Shown here: positions 17,561-26,783 of the stretch, one piece after another | Numbering within the stretch: position 1 is the stretch's first letter | How the letters are laid out: each line of letters starts with the position of its first letter | Assembly (NCBI GenBank): GCA_964603615.1 | Contig: CAZRVU010000004.1 | Coordinates: 34,795-98,794, forward strand | DNA length: 64,000 nucleotides | Source: JAAZMI01 sp964603615 | GTDB lineage: Bacteria; Bacillota; Dethiobacteria; DTU022; UBA8154 | Direction of reading: 5' to 3' | The notes under the pieces: model-generated | What the model was told of the DNA's origin: nothing | The model's database searches: none | The model's input: the letters and a program-made list of their open reading frames with translations, nothing else | Position numbers and translations under genes: made by a program

Positions 17561-18016
17561 TCAACTGCTTTCTTCCCCGCCAGTGGCCGGGCTTTCTACT
17601 TGCAACACTGCCTGCCAGGGAAATTCTTTGCCCTGCACCGTTAAAAGAGGCTTCCCGTCTTGCAAACGCACCGCGGTTACCTCACCCCGCAAAACCTGCC
17701 CGCTGTCTTCCCAGACTTCTACAATCTTGTTCAAAAGAGACAGGGCTTGAAACGGTTCCTGTGCAGCAGTAAATTCCTCTAAAGATTTTTGCATCTGGAC
17801 GACCTTTTCCAGCAGGGTAAACTGGGCAATCTGTCCCATAAAATCCCCCATATCCTCCCCGCCGCTAAAAGGATCTTGATAGCGCAACTGGGTAACCAGC
17901 AACTTTAAAAAAGTATCCGCACCCAGATCCAACGTTTTGTTGGGAAGGGTGCCCCGCTCTTCTCCGTAAGCACCTGCAGAACCCGCCGGCCCCGACGGCC
18001 CGATCCCCGTCGTCAT
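17561..18016 (-). CDS. flgD: Flagellar hook-capping protein FlgD (short form)
   Basis: A 151-aa hook assembly scaffold. The N-terminal signature LGADTFLKLLVTQLRYQDPF (residues 32-51) and QIAQFTLLEKVVQM are clear. The C-terminal beta domain is short, as in many clostridia. It follows fliK by 90 bases. Confidence 0.92.
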   Translation of the reverse strand: MTTGIGPSGPAGSAGAYGEERGTLPNKTLDLGADTFLKLLVTQLRYQDPFSGGEDMGDFMGQIAQFTLLEKVVQMQKSLEEFTAAQEPFQALSLLNKIVEVWEDSGQVLRGEVTAVRLQDGKPLLTVQGKEFPWQAVLQVESPATGGEESS

Positions 18017-18106
18017 TACTCCACCTCCTCGTTAGCAGTAAATATTTAAAAATATTTTTCATTTGCCTTCTAGATGGCAGCGCGTTGTTCTCTGGCCTGG
18101 ATTCTT

Positions 18107-19732
18107 TTAGGCCAGGTAATTTACCTTCCGCCCTGTTCCCCATATTCCGGATAAAAGATCCCCATTTTCTCCGCCAGGAGCATTCTCCCCCATTCCGGCC
18201 CCTTTAGCTTTAGGGGCATCAGAAGCATCTGAAAAAGCACGGCCGCCTGTATCACCGGCAAAGGCAAAGCTATTTTCCCCCTCCGCCTGGACAAAAACAG
18301 CCAGGTGCTCAAGCGGCAAATTCACCTCCTGGAAACGCTGGCGCAAAGTATCCAACTGGCTCGCCAATAACTCTTTTACGGCGTGGTGTTGAGTAATAAT
18401 CTCTGCCGTGAGCACCCCTTCTTGCAACTGGCGGACACGGATTAGCACCTCTCCCAAAAATTCCGGCTGCAGCCGCAAGCGCATCTCTTGTGCGCCGGAG
18501 ATGCTCAAAGAGCCGGCCTGTTCGACGATTTGGGGAATAATTTTTGCGGGAAGATCCGGCAAAACGGGAACTTCAACGGGAGAACGAAGATCGCCCTGGT
18601 TATACTGGCTTTCCACTGCACCCCCCGCAAGGTTTTGCAGGGCAGCCCCGGCCAGTTCATCCGCCTCTCCAGAAGAGAGATCTCCTGCATTCGGGGAATT
18701 ATCTACTTCCTGCACCCCGGCACTCCCCGTCCTGACGAAAAGCTCTTTGCTTGAAACAGGGCTTCCCCCGCCAGGCCCTTCATGATTTTGCTCCTGTTGC
18801 CCCGAAAGGGGGGGCTCTATCTCCTTCACCCCTTCCTCAGAAAAAACCAGTTGGGAAAACAGCTCCTCTGCCAGCCCTGATTTTTCGGGCCTAGGCCCCA
18901 AGGCTTCTTCCCGCCCGGCAAACGAGCTGCCTCCAGATGAGCCCGCTTCCTCCGCTGCTAGCCCGTCAGGTTTAAACGCTTCAACTTCAACTTCACCCTC
19001 AGTTTCACAGCGTGTTTCCTGTCCGGATAACAGTATCTCTGCCGGCAGATCTGCCGGCTGTTTTCCTCCGGGCGTCCCGGGCATGATAGCAGGAAACTGT
19101 TTACCGTGCTGTAACTGTTGCAGAAAATCGGGTTCGCTCCCGGTCAAGGCCTCCTCCGTCAACGGCAGCCCGGCAAGCATGCCTGCCGGGCCTTCCCGCC
19201 CCGGCATGGTATCCTCCAGTACTCCTACTGCTGACAGCCAGGGGTGCCCCCCGTCATTTTCCTGACCGGGAAGGAACCCTTTGGCCAAAACAGATTCCCC
19301 CTTACCGGAATTTTCCGAACCTTGTTCCAATGATAAAATACCTTCGACAGCCGCCTCTTCCCCGGAGAAAACAGGCTGCAAAAAAGATGCCTCCATCTCC
19401 ATCTCCAACCCCTCCGGCACCAGACCGCTCCCTTCCTCACTGGAACATTGTTCCTTATGCCCCGCAACTGAATCCGGCGGTAAAAGATCTTCTATGCCGC
19501 ACGGCAGTTGTTTTTGGGCCTGTCCCGGCGATGAAGGGGAACCTGGCCTTTCAGCGTGCGGAAAGTCCCGTTTTTCCGGTGCAGTTAAGGAAAAAGAGCT
19601 CCAGGCCACCCTGTCCAGACAGAGGGCAAAGTTGCCCCTGGCAGTGCCCTGCTCGGCGGCGTGGCGGGGCCTTCCTGCCGGCAGCTCTTCCCGTTGCAAA
19701 ACCGCGTCCAGTTGCAAAAAACCTGCTTGCAC
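18107..19732 (-). CDS. fliK: Flagellar hook-length control protein FliK
   Basis: A 541-aa protein. Residues 1 to about 400 are low-complexity, rich in Gly, Glu, Pro and Ser, without recognisable domains, which fits the ruler part. The conserved C-terminal switch domain is MRLRLQPEFLGEVLIRVRQL, then TAEIITQHHAVKELLASQLDTLRQRFQEVNLPLEHLAVFVQ. FliK measures hook length and triggers FlhB to switch substrates. It lies between fliJ and flgD. Confidence 0.9.
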   Translation of the reverse strand: MQAGFLQLDAVLQREELPAGRPRHAAEQGTARGNFALCLDRVAWSSFSLTAPEKRDFPHAERPGSPSSPGQAQKQLPCGIEDLLPPDSVAGHKEQCSSEEGSGLVPEGLEMEMEASFLQPVFSGEEAAVEGILSLEQGSENSGKGESVLAKGFLPGQENDGGHPWLSAVGVLEDTMPGREGPAGMLAGLPLTEEALTGSEPDFLQQLQHGKQFPAIMPGTPGGKQPADLPAEILLSGQETRCETEGEVEVEAFKPDGLAAEEAGSSGGSSFAGREEALGPRPEKSGLAEELFSQLVFSEEGVKEIEPPLSGQQEQNHEGPGGGSPVSSKELFVRTGSAGVQEVDNSPNAGDLSSGEADELAGAALQNLAGGAVESQYNQGDLRSPVEVPVLPDLPAKIIPQIVEQAGSLSISGAQEMRLRLQPEFLGEVLIRVRQLQEGVLTAEIITQHHAVKELLASQLDTLRQRFQEVNLPLEHLAVFVQAEGENSFAFAGDTGGRAFSDASDAPKAKGAGMGENAPGGENGDLLSGIWGTGRKVNYLA

Positions 19733-19778
19733 TTTTTATCACCCCCTTTCCTGTTGCTATGAAAGCGCTTTCCTGCCC

Positions 19779-20222
19779 TTATTTTCTTTCCCCCAGGTAT
19801 TGGCGCAAGGATAACTCATCATGAAAGCGCTGTTCTTTTACTTTTTCTTCCTCCTGGTAGCGCCCCAAATTTTTTTCCTTCAGCCTTTCCAGCACCTGGC
19901 AGCCCCGCCAGGAATCCACAACAACCTGCCGCTGCTCTTCTACCTTGCTGCAATATTCCTGCAACTCTTGCTGCTTTATTTCAGCACAAGCCTGGAGAAA
20001 AGAACGATAGCTTTCGATATTTCTAAGAAGTTGAATATCCACTGTTGCGGCAACCCGCCCGCGATAAAATGTTAACAGCCCCAGCTCCTCCTGCAACAGG
20101 CCATCCAGTTCCTCCTGCAGCAGTTCGAGTTGCCGCTGACGGCGGGACAGCTCCTCTTCAGCTAATTTTTTTTGGCCGGTGCGATATTTTAAAACTCTTT
20201 GTAACCTGAATTCAAAACTCAT
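19779..20222 (-). CDS. fliJ: Flagellar export protein FliJ
   Basis: A coiled-coil export chaperone/escort of about 147 aa. The start MSFEFRLQRVLKYRTGQKK at 20222 matches the family. The frame has two further in-frame start codons, at 20237 and 20228, with only weak ribosome-binding sites. The whole body is heptad-like and charged. It is separated from fliI by about 370 bases that hold a mobile-type repeat and a hairpin. In most genomes fliI and fliJ nearly touch. Confidence 0.9.
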   Translation of the reverse strand: MSFEFRLQRVLKYRTGQKKLAEEELSRRQRQLELLQEELDGLLQEELGLLTFYRGRVAATVDIQLLRNIESYRSFLQACAEIKQQELQEYCSKVEEQRQVVVDSWRGCQVLERLKEKNLGRYQEEEKVKEQRFHDELSLRQYLGERK

Positions 20223-20243
20223 CGGCATGCACACCATTTTCCA

Positions 20244-20268
20244 GATCCCGGAGGCACTGCTCCGGATC
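20244..20268. other. Hairpin between repeat element and fliJ
   Basis: GATCC(C)GGAG, a 6-base loop, then CTCCGGATC, followed on the plus strand by TTTTAT. On the fliJ-coding strand it lies directly upstream of the start region and has no T-run after it, so it is not an obvious terminator of the flagellar transcript. It could be a terminator for plus-strand transcription. Confidence 0.5.
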
Positions 20269-20351
20269 TTTTATAATTTGCCTCCAACTATCTTTTCGCC
20301 CGGAATAACAATTTGTTAAGGGGAAAACCTGTTCAATAAAAAATAATAAAC

Positions 20352-20577
20352 GATTCTACTGCAAAAATTACATTCTGCTGCCTAAAACGAAATTTGCCAG
20401 GGCGGGAGCTGTAAAAATCAGCCCATGAAGATGCCACAATTTTGCAGCACAAATGGCAGGACGCCATTTTTAGGGCCTTTTGAAGAGGACGCCCCATGGG
20501 CCCGGGCGAAAAATTGTCAGTCGAAGGGATGCTGCTTTCAGCGCACGCCTTGCAAATTGAGTTTAGGCAGCAGAATC
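20352..20577 (+). mobile_element. Full copy A of GATTCYACTGC terminal-inverted-repeat element
   Basis: A 226-bp non-coding element. It begins GATTCTACTGC and ends GCAGCAGAATC, and it carries an internal copy of the inverted end (TTCTGCTGCCTAAA near 20382) that pairs with TTTAGGCAGCAGAA at the right end. It shares long stretches with 38963-39189 and 61284-61507, for example the blocks around CGGGAGCTGTAAAAATCAGC and GGGCCCGGGC. It lies 15 bases past the fliI stop codon, between fliI and fliJ. No open frame or transposase is present, so it is probably a MITE mobilised in trans. Confidence 0.85.
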
Positions 20578-20591
20578 AATATTATATTAGA

Positions 20592-21917
20592 TCAGTCTTG
20601 AAAAAGTTCCGCCAAAACCTTTTTGCTTTGCTGCCAGGAAACGGATTCGACCCGATCCTGGCGAAGAAATGTTTGGATTTTGTCCCGGTAGGCTATCGCT
20701 TGATCCACCTTGGGGCTGGAGCCTTGCACGTAAGCACCGATGTTGATGAGATCTTCTGCTTCCCGGTAGGCAGAAAGCAGCTCCTTGACCCGGGCTGCCT
20801 GTTCTTTATGTTCGGCGTCGATCAACTGGGGCATGAGCCTGCTAACGCTGCCTAAAACATCGATCGATGGAAAATGATTGCGGGAAGCCAACTCCCTGCT
20901 AAGCATAATATGCCCGTCCAGTATGCCCCGCACTGCGTCGGAGATGGGTTCATTAAAATCGTCGCCATCTACAAGAACGGTATAAAAACCGGTTATAGAA
21001 CCGCGATCCGAAGATCCGGAACGTTCCAATAGCCGGGGCAGCGTTGCAAAAACAGAAGGGGTATAACCCTTTGTAGCCGGTGGCTCGCCAATGGTCAAGC
21101 CTATTTCCCGCAGGGCCATGGCAAAACGGGTCAGTGAATCCATCATTAAAATAACTTTCAAGCCCTGCCCCCGGTAATATTCTGCTACTGCCGTGGCCAC
21201 CAGAGCAGCTTTCACCCGCTCCATCGCCGGGCGCTCAGAAGTGGAGACCACGACCACAGAACGCTTCAACCCGTCGGGACCCAAATCATTTTGAATAAAC
21301 TCTCCCACCTCCCGCCCCCGTTCACCAACGAGGCCAATCACACTTACATCGGCTTCGCTGTAACGGGCAATCATGCCCAAAAGCGTACTTTTGCCCACAC
21401 CGCTTCCCGAAAAAATACCGATCCGTTGTCCCTGCCCGCAAGTCAAAAGCGTATCGATAGCCCGGACCCCGGTCACCATTACTTCTGTGATCGGCTTTCT
21501 TTGGAGGGGATGGGGAGGTGCATTTTCAACGAGCATCTCCTGCAGATCCCCCTGGTTTTCTGTCACACCCTGCAGGGGCTCGCCCAACCCATTGAGGACC
21601 TGGCCCAAAAGGCCGGGCCCCACCTTCACTAAAAAAGGCCCCCCTGTGGACTCCACAGAACAGCCAGGGCCAATCCCCTGCAGATCGCCGAGGGGCATTA
21701 AAAGCGAACGGCCGCGGCGAAAGCCAACGGCCTCCGCCAACACCGGGCCCTCTCCTTTTGCCGATGTCTCCACCAGGCAGACCTCTCCAATATTGGGGCG
21801 AATACCGCTAACCTCCATGACCAGCCCAATCACCTGCACAACCCGCCCCTTGAGCGTAAGCACGGAGTGTTTTTGAATCACTTCCCTGTATTTATGAAAA
21901 TCTACCGGCCTGCTCAT
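20592..21917 (-). CDS. fliI: Flagellum-specific ATPase FliI
   Basis: The export ATPase, 441 aa from the ATG at 21917, which overlaps the fliH stop codon (TGATG) and gives the normal N-terminus MSRPVDFHKYREVI. The longer frame to 22043 is out of keeping with the family. The P-loop is SGSGVGKST (170-178), and the Walker B region is VILMMDSLTRFAMALREIGL. The C-terminal helical domain has SPKVDQAIAYRDKI. It works with FliH and FliJ to energise substrate delivery to FlhA/FlhB. Confidence 0.97.
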   Translation of the reverse strand: MSRPVDFHKYREVIQKHSVLTLKGRVVQVIGLVMEVSGIRPNIGEVCLVETSAKGEGPVLAEAVGFRRGRSLLMPLGDLQGIGPGCSVESTGGPFLVKVGPGLLGQVLNGLGEPLQGVTENQGDLQEMLVENAPPHPLQRKPITEVMVTGVRAIDTLLTCGQGQRIGIFSGSGVGKSTLLGMIARYSEADVSVIGLVGERGREVGEFIQNDLGPDGLKRSVVVVSTSERPAMERVKAALVATAVAEYYRGQGLKVILMMDSLTRFAMALREIGLTIGEPPATKGYTPSVFATLPRLLERSGSSDRGSITGFYTVLVDGDDFNEPISDAVRGILDGHIMLSRELASRNHFPSIDVLGSVSRLMPQLIDAEHKEQAARVKELLSAYREAEDLINIGAYVQGSSPKVDQAIAYRDKIQTFLRQDRVESVSWQQSKKVLAELFQD

Positions 21918-22705
21918 CAGTCTATCTCCCCGGAATACTGCTGACCGGAAGAAACAGCCATCCCCAAAAGTTTTTTCCCTAAAATCTGCAACTCTTTCTG
22001 CAGCAACATCTCCACCACTACTTCTTCCGATTCTAGGCGGCAATTGCCCGCGGCGATCTTTTCATCGGCCACTATCTCTAACAAGGCTCCTTCCCTTACC
22101 AATTCTTGCAAACCATAAAAATTTTCCCGGCAGATCTTTTCGTCCTGGGGGTTGACTTTGATGTAAACCTTTTCCCCGGCAGGAAGAGAACGCAACCCGC
22201 GGGCAATCAAAGCCAAAATGCAACGGGAATCTATATTCACCGTATAATCCATCAATTTTTCTGCAATACTCAAAGCCAGGCTTATAATCTCTGGTTCCGC
22301 TTCCGCCAGGATTTCCTGGCGCTCTTTACCAGCCTCTTTTAAAGTTTGGCGGGCCTTCTCCACTAACTCTTGCGCCGATTTTTCACCCTGCCGGTAACCT
22401 TCTTGGAAACCTTCTTCCCGTGCTTTTTCGGCAATCAGGCGTGCTTCGGCTACTGCTTCCGCCAAAATGTCCCGGCGCAGCTTTTCACCCTCTTCCCGGG
22501 CAGCAAGCAAAATTTCTTCTTCTTGTTCGTCCCGCCTTTCTGCATCAACCGCAGGTATGGATGAAGAAATATTTTTTTGCAGAGCGGGCTCCGGTGATAA
22601 TTTTTTTTCCAGTTTTTCCAGGCGCGGGTAGCATGTTTTCCAGCCCTTGACATCCAGGCCGCGCAATATCTTAGATGACAATGGCATCTTCTCCTCCCCT
22701 GGCAA
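21917..22705 (-). CDS. fliH: Flagellar assembly protein FliH
   Basis: A 262-aa stator-like regulator of FliI. It has a long Glu/Ala-rich coiled coil (about 60-130, with repeats such as AREEGEKLRRDILAEAVAEARLIAEKAREEGFQEGYRQG) and a C-terminal globular domain (ILALIARGLRSLPAGEKVYIKVNPQD). Its frame starts 35 bases inside the end of fliG and overlaps fliI by one base, showing tight coupling. Confidence 0.92.
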   Translation of the reverse strand: MPGEEKMPLSSKILRGLDVKGWKTCYPRLEKLEKKLSPEPALQKNISSSIPAVDAERRDEQEEEILLAAREEGEKLRRDILAEAVAEARLIAEKAREEGFQEGYRQGEKSAQELVEKARQTLKEAGKERQEILAEAEPEIISLALSIAEKLMDYTVNIDSRCILALIARGLRSLPAGEKVYIKVNPQDEKICRENFYGLQELVREGALLEIVADEKIAAGNCRLESEEVVVEMLLQKELQILGKKLLGMAVSSGQQYSGEID

Positions 22706-23702
22706 TAATTATTTCACCGGTTTCATCTAAACGGCGAATAATCGCTACAACGAGCTGCTGGGCCTCCTCAACTTCACGCAGCCGTATCGGGCCCATAAAT
22801 TCGAGATCTTCTTTTAACATCTCTGCCGCCCGCTTCGATATATTCCGGAAAACCCGTTCTTTTACTTCCTCACTGGAGCCTTTCAAAGCCTTAGCTAAAT
22901 CTTTGCTGTCAACTTCGCGGATCACGCGTTGGATAGAAGCATCGTCCAAACTAATAATATCCTCAAAAATAAACATGCGCTGCCGGATTTCGTCGGCTAA
23001 CTCCGCGTCTTCTTTTTCTAACTCCTCCAAAATTATTTTTTCTGTGCCCCGATCTACGCTGTTTAAGATGTTCACAACCGTCTCCAGGCCACCGGCTTGT
23101 GTAAAATCCTGCTGGAAGACAGTAGATAGTTTTTCCCGGAGAACTGTTTCCACTTCTTTTAATATCTCCGGGGAGGTCCGCTCCATGAGAGCAATACGCC
23201 GGGCAACATCGGACCTCATCTCTTCCGGCAGATCGGAAAGAACCGCCGCTGCCTGCTGGGAATCCAGATAAGAAAGGATGAGCGCTATGGTTTGGGGATG
23301 CTCCTGGTTGATCATATTCACCAGTTGCGCGGGATCCGTATCACGTGCGAAAATGAAGGGCTTGACCCTCACCTGTTCTTTAAGGCGTTTGATTAATTCT
23401 ACAGCTTTATGCCTTCCCAAAGTTCTTTCCAAAAGTTCACGCGCATAATCCACGCCACCCTCCAAAACATATTGCTGCGCCTGGCTAAAAAGTAGAAATT
23501 CCTCCAAAACTGCATCGCGCATCTCTTCGCCAATGCGGTCTAAATTGGCAATTTCCATGGTGACGTTCTCTATTTCTTTTTCAGTAAACTGTTTGAGAAT
23601 ACGAGCAGAGATCTCCGGCCCTAAAGCTAATATCACAATTGCTGTTTTTCTTTTCCCGGTAAGTTTTTTTTCCTTGGCCAAATGATCCCCCCCGGTCAAC
23701 AA
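22671..23702 (-). CDS. fliG: Flagellar motor switch protein FliG
   Basis: The torque-generating rotor protein of the C-ring, 336-343 aa. Three FliG domains are visible: N (KTAIVILALGPEISARILKQF), middle (EHPQTIALILSYLDSQQAAAVLSDLPEEMR) and C, with the charged torque helix DLAKALKGSSEEVKERVFRN. The likely start is TTG at 23681 (MAKEKKLTGKRK), five bases after GGGGGG. The longer frame starts at 23702, just four bases from fliF. Confidence 0.96.
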   Translation of the reverse strand: MLTGGDHLAKEKKLTGKRKTAIVILALGPEISARILKQFTEKEIENVTMEIANLDRIGEEMRDAVLEEFLLFSQAQQYVLEGGVDYARELLERTLGRHKAVELIKRLKEQVRVKPFIFARDTDPAQLVNMINQEHPQTIALILSYLDSQQAAAVLSDLPEEMRSDVARRIALMERTSPEILKEVETVLREKLSTVFQQDFTQAGGLETVVNILNSVDRGTEKIILEELEKEDAELADEIRQRMFIFEDIISLDDASIQRVIREVDSKDLAKALKGSSEEVKERVFRNISKRAAEMLKEDLEFMGPIRLREVEEAQQLVVAIIRRLDETGEIIIARGGEDAIVI

Positions 23703-23705
23703 AAG

Positions 23706-25277
23706 TTATTTTTCTGATAACCAACTGCGTAGGACAGCTACGGCTACACCCATATTCGTTTCAACTGCTTTCCGCGCCTGCCCCTGCAGCGTCTTTTCGG
23801 GAAGAATCCCTGCCGGGATCTCTACTTCTTCCCCGCGCTGCGCCAGGAGCTCCTCTATCGAAGGAGACGCCGTCGACGGCACGAGTTCCCGTTCTCTCAA
23901 ACGGCGGCGCCGGGATCTCCAAACAAGCAGGATTAAAACAAAAAATAAAAAAGCAACGCCAATAGCCGTGGCCAACAAACGTTGATGCTTGGAGTGGCGT
24001 TCTTGTTCATCCAGGGCAGCAAAAGCGGCCTCCAATTCCTCTTCGTGACTACGATCAAAGCTCATGCCTTGAACGCTGATCTGATCGCCGCGGTCTTCAT
24101 CAAAACCTATCGCCGCCGTAACGAGATCATTTACGCTGGCCATCCTTTCGCTTAAAATGGGCCCATCACCGGTATCCACGACCACGGAGGTATGTATGCG
24201 CAACACTTTCCCCGGGGCGGCTATAGTTTTGAGCATACTTTCTCCAACTTCATAATTGATCGTTTCTTCGCGCCGTTCAGAGCTGCTTTCCCCCCCTGGC
24301 AAAACCCCCACATAACCGGGATAGTTGGCCTCACCCACTTCTGCCCCTGCGGGGCCCTCTCCCTCCGTTCTTTCCTCCAGAAGATGGGTGCTGCGGGGCA
24401 CACCGTTTTCATCATAAGCAATCACCGTCGTTTCCCGGGCATCAAAATCCAGCTCGGCTGTCACCAGAGCCAGAGCCTTGCCAGGTCCAAATACCCTTTC
24501 CACCATGTTCTGTACCCGGCACTCCAACTCCATTTCAAAGCGGCGCTTAACCTCCAACTGGTGCAAAGCGGTGTCAGCTAGTGCCTGATAGGGATCCGCG
24601 GGAGTCAGCGCATCACAAAGAATATTGCCCTGGGAATCGATAAGAGTGATATTCTCCGGTTGCAAACCTTCCACGCTGGAAGACACCAAATAGACTATGC
24701 CGCGTACCTGTTCCTTTTTCAGGGCAACAAAAGGGTTTAATTTTAAGTAGATAGCAGCAGAAGGCTCCCCTCTTTCCCTCATAAAAATATGGGATGCCGG
24801 GAGAACGAGATGCACCCTCGCCTGCAAAACGGCATCCAAAGAGGTGATCGTCCGCCGTAGTTCTTCCTGCAAGGCCCGCTGCATCTTCACGCGGAGTTCA
24901 TCGTCAGTCATGCCCAAACGCTCTTCATCAAAAAGCTCCAAACCCAAACCCTGGGCAAAAGGCATACCTTGCCCGGCCATTTCAATACGCAGCTCATCAA
25001 CCATTTCCTGGGGAACCAGGAGCGTAGTGCCCAGGTTGTCCAGGCGGTAGGGCACCCCCTGTTCCTGTAAATGCTGCAAAAGAGGTGCGGCCTGGGCCGG
25101 ATCCAGGCTATGGTATAAGGTAACATAACGGGGGCGACTGAAATATTGGATCAAGAGAATAAAAGAAACCAATACCGCCACTGCTATCACCGCCAGGGCT
25201 ACCTGGCGGGGACGGCTCAGTTTCTGCCAATACCCGAACAATTGATTTGCCCCCATTTTTTCCCGTTCCGGAGCCAC
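23706..25277 (-). CDS. fliF: Flagellar M-ring protein FliF
   Basis: A 523-aa protein that forms the MS-ring. Membrane spans are at about residues 26-44 and 431-450. The ring-building domain includes LYHSLDPAQAAPLLQHLQEQ and the signature ARVHLVLPASHIFMRERGEPSAAIYLKL. The C-terminal tail that binds FliG is present (EVEIPAGILPEKTLQGQARKAV). Length is normal. It is preceded by an unusually long gap after fliE. Confidence 0.96.
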   Translation of the reverse strand: MAPEREKMGANQLFGYWQKLSRPRQVALAVIAVAVLVSFILLIQYFSRPRYVTLYHSLDPAQAAPLLQHLQEQGVPYRLDNLGTTLLVPQEMVDELRIEMAGQGMPFAQGLGLELFDEERLGMTDDELRVKMQRALQEELRRTITSLDAVLQARVHLVLPASHIFMRERGEPSAAIYLKLNPFVALKKEQVRGIVYLVSSSVEGLQPENITLIDSQGNILCDALTPADPYQALADTALHQLEVKRRFEMELECRVQNMVERVFGPGKALALVTAELDFDARETTVIAYDENGVPRSTHLLEERTEGEGPAGAEVGEANYPGYVGVLPGGESSSERREETINYEVGESMLKTIAAPGKVLRIHTSVVVDTGDGPILSERMASVNDLVTAAIGFDEDRGDQISVQGMSFDRSHEEELEAAFAALDEQERHSKHQRLLATAIGVAFLFFVLILLVWRSRRRRLRERELVPSTASPSIEELLAQRGEEVEIPAGILPEKTLQGQARKAVETNMGVAVAVLRSWLSEK

Positions 25278-25601
25278 AGCTTACACCCCTGAAATAAATA
25301 GTCGTATGAAAAGAAAACCCGCTGAAAAAAGTGCAAGCGGTATTGTTTTCTTGCCCTTACTTTTTTAAATGGCTGCACGTGTATGAAGCTTTATAATAAA
25401 AGGAATGCGACTGCTTAGCTTTTATCACTTTGACTTTTAGGCCCTGGCCCTGCCCTGAACCATACCTGTGTTTTGCCCCCGGGCAGGTTCCCGATCCCGT
25501 GCAAAGCGGGGCGCCATTTAGGAGAATAAAAATTTTTAACGCTTTTTCAGGGCAGCTATAACAATGACAAAGAAATAAGCATTTTTGCAGCCTAGCTACA
25601 A
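25278..25601 (-). other. 324-bp non-coding gap between fliE and fliF
   Basis: In most genomes fliE and fliF are adjacent. Here 324 bases separate them without an open frame of note. On the minus strand a GC-rich block (about 25450-25520) can form alternative stems: GAACC with GGTTC, or ACCTG with CAGGT. A weak terminator-like hairpin, CCGCT-loop-AGCGG followed by GTTTTCTTTT, lies at about 25311-25341 just ahead of fliF. I could not match it to a known riboswitch. No full copy of the GATTCYACTGC element is present here. Confidence 0.4.
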
Positions 25602-25901
25602 TTAAATCTGCATACGGGTGATCTCTTTATAGGCTTCCACAACTTTATTCGTAACCTGCACGGTAAGCTGCAAGGATAGCCGCGCCTTTTCGGTGGCGAT
25701 CATCACCTGGTGCAAATCTTCTGTTTCCCCGGAAATAAGCCCTTGTACAGCCTCCTCCGCTTCTAACTGCTGCTGGTTAACCTCTTGCAGCGCAGCCTGG
25801 AACAACTCCCCAAAGGCAGTTGGGCTGGATTTTATTTTTTCTTCGTTTTGCCCCGCCGGGAACGAAGAAATAGAAGAAGTAAGCAAGGGGGTAATTCGCA
25901 T
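25602..25901 (-). CDS. fliE: Flagellar hook-basal body complex protein FliE
   Basis: A 99-aa protein joining the MS-ring to the rod. The C-terminal conserved helix MIATEKARLSLQLTVQVTNKVVEAYKEITRMQI is diagnostic, and the N-terminus is variable. It follows flgC by 55 bases. Confidence 0.94.
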   Translation of the reverse strand: MRITPLLTSSISSFPAGQNEEKIKSSPTAFGELFQAALQEVNQQQLEAEEAVQGLISGETEDLHQVMIATEKARLSLQLTVQVTNKVVEAYKEITRMQI

Positions 25902-25956
25902 CTGCCTGTTCCTCCTTTTCCTTGCTAATGACAGGACATTTCATCATTGCCGCCGG

Positions 25957-26388
25957 TTAGCCGCGCCCTATCTCCAGGGCTTTCAGGTAGAGGCTCTTAG
26001 CTGTGTTCACAACTGTGGTATTGGCCTCATACGAGCGGGAAGCCGTAATTAGATCGGTCATCTCCTTAGCCAAGTCAATATTCGGATAGGCTACAAATCC
26101 CTGTGCATCGGCATCGGGGTGATCTGGCTCATATTCCCGCCGCGGTGGGTTGGGATCTTCTATTAGAGCGGCAACCCGTACTCCCCTCCCGCCGAAAGCC
26201 GGCGGCATGCCCTTAGACACTGCCCGGTCCAACTCGGTATTAAAAATTACTGTCCTGCGCCGGTAAGGCCCCCCGGCAGCCGTTCTGGTCGTCTGCATAT
26301 TGGCCAAATTACTAGCTACAACATCGATGCGCAACTTCTCTGCCGACAAAGCAGAGCCACTAATTTGAAAAGAACGAAAAAGTTCCAA
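25957..26388 (-). CDS. flgC: Flagellar basal-body rod protein FlgC
   Basis: A 143-aa proximal rod protein. Motifs are LRIDVVASNLANMQTTR near the N-terminus and the C-terminal helix LAKEMTDLITASRSYEANTTVVNTAKSLY. It is two bases downstream of flgB, in the conserved flgB-flgC-fliE order. Confidence 0.96.
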   Translation of the reverse strand: MELFRSFQISGSALSAEKLRIDVVASNLANMQTTRTAAGGPYRRRTVIFNTELDRAVSKGMPPAFGGRGVRVAALIEDPNPPRREYEPDHPDADAQGFVAYPNIDLAKEMTDLITASRSYEANTTVVNTAKSLYLKALEIGRG

Positions 26389-26390
26389 TT

Positions 26391-26783
26391 TTAGCGCCTT
26401 CCTTCGTTAACAATATACCGCCAGTCGGCATAACGATCGCTGGTTTTTTGCACCAGAGCATTGTAATATAACTGGTTAGTAACCAATTCCAGCATTTCTT
26501 CGTCCAGATCCACGTTATTGGCATCAACCCGGCGCAAAGTATTCCCTTCTGTCTCCACCCGGGGTTCTGCCTGCTGTCCGGGCCGGGGAAAATGCCGGGG
26601 ATTGGTTCTATGGAGCAGTGGTCCTTTTTGGGCCCGCGCCAACTCCGCACTGAAAGTAACATAGCTTCTTTTGTAGCCCGGTGTATTGAGATTGGCAATA
26701 TTTTGGGCGGTAACCTTCTGCCGTAATGCCGCTACATCTAAACCTTTGGCCAAAACATTAATTAAGCAATCGTTTTCCAGCAT
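26391..26783 (-). CDS. flgB: Flagellar basal-body rod protein FlgB
   Basis: A 130-aa proximal rod protein. The start chosen is the ATG at 26783, eight bases after AAAGGTGG, giving MLENDCLINVLAKGLDVAAL and the motif TAQNIANLNTPGYKRSYVTF. The open frame extends 59 codons upstream through a terminator and intergenic sequence, so that part is not coding. It is the first gene of the flgB-flgC-fliE group. Confidence 0.95.
   Translation of the reverse strand: MLENDCLINVLAKGLDVAALRQKVTAQNIANLNTPGYKRSYVTFSAELARAQKGPLLHRTNPRHFPRPGQQAEPRVETEGNTLRRVDANNVDLDEEMLELVTNQLYYNALVQKTSDRYADWRYIVNEGRR

Noticed and set aside
21918..22043. Long N-terminal extension of FliI
   Set aside because: Overlaps the end of fliH in another frame; the ATG at 21917 overlapping the fliH stop gives the family N-terminus.
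25278..25601. Cyclic di-GMP riboswitch ahead of fliF
   Set aside because: GC-rich folding region present, but the conserved aptamer bases of class I or II are not found.
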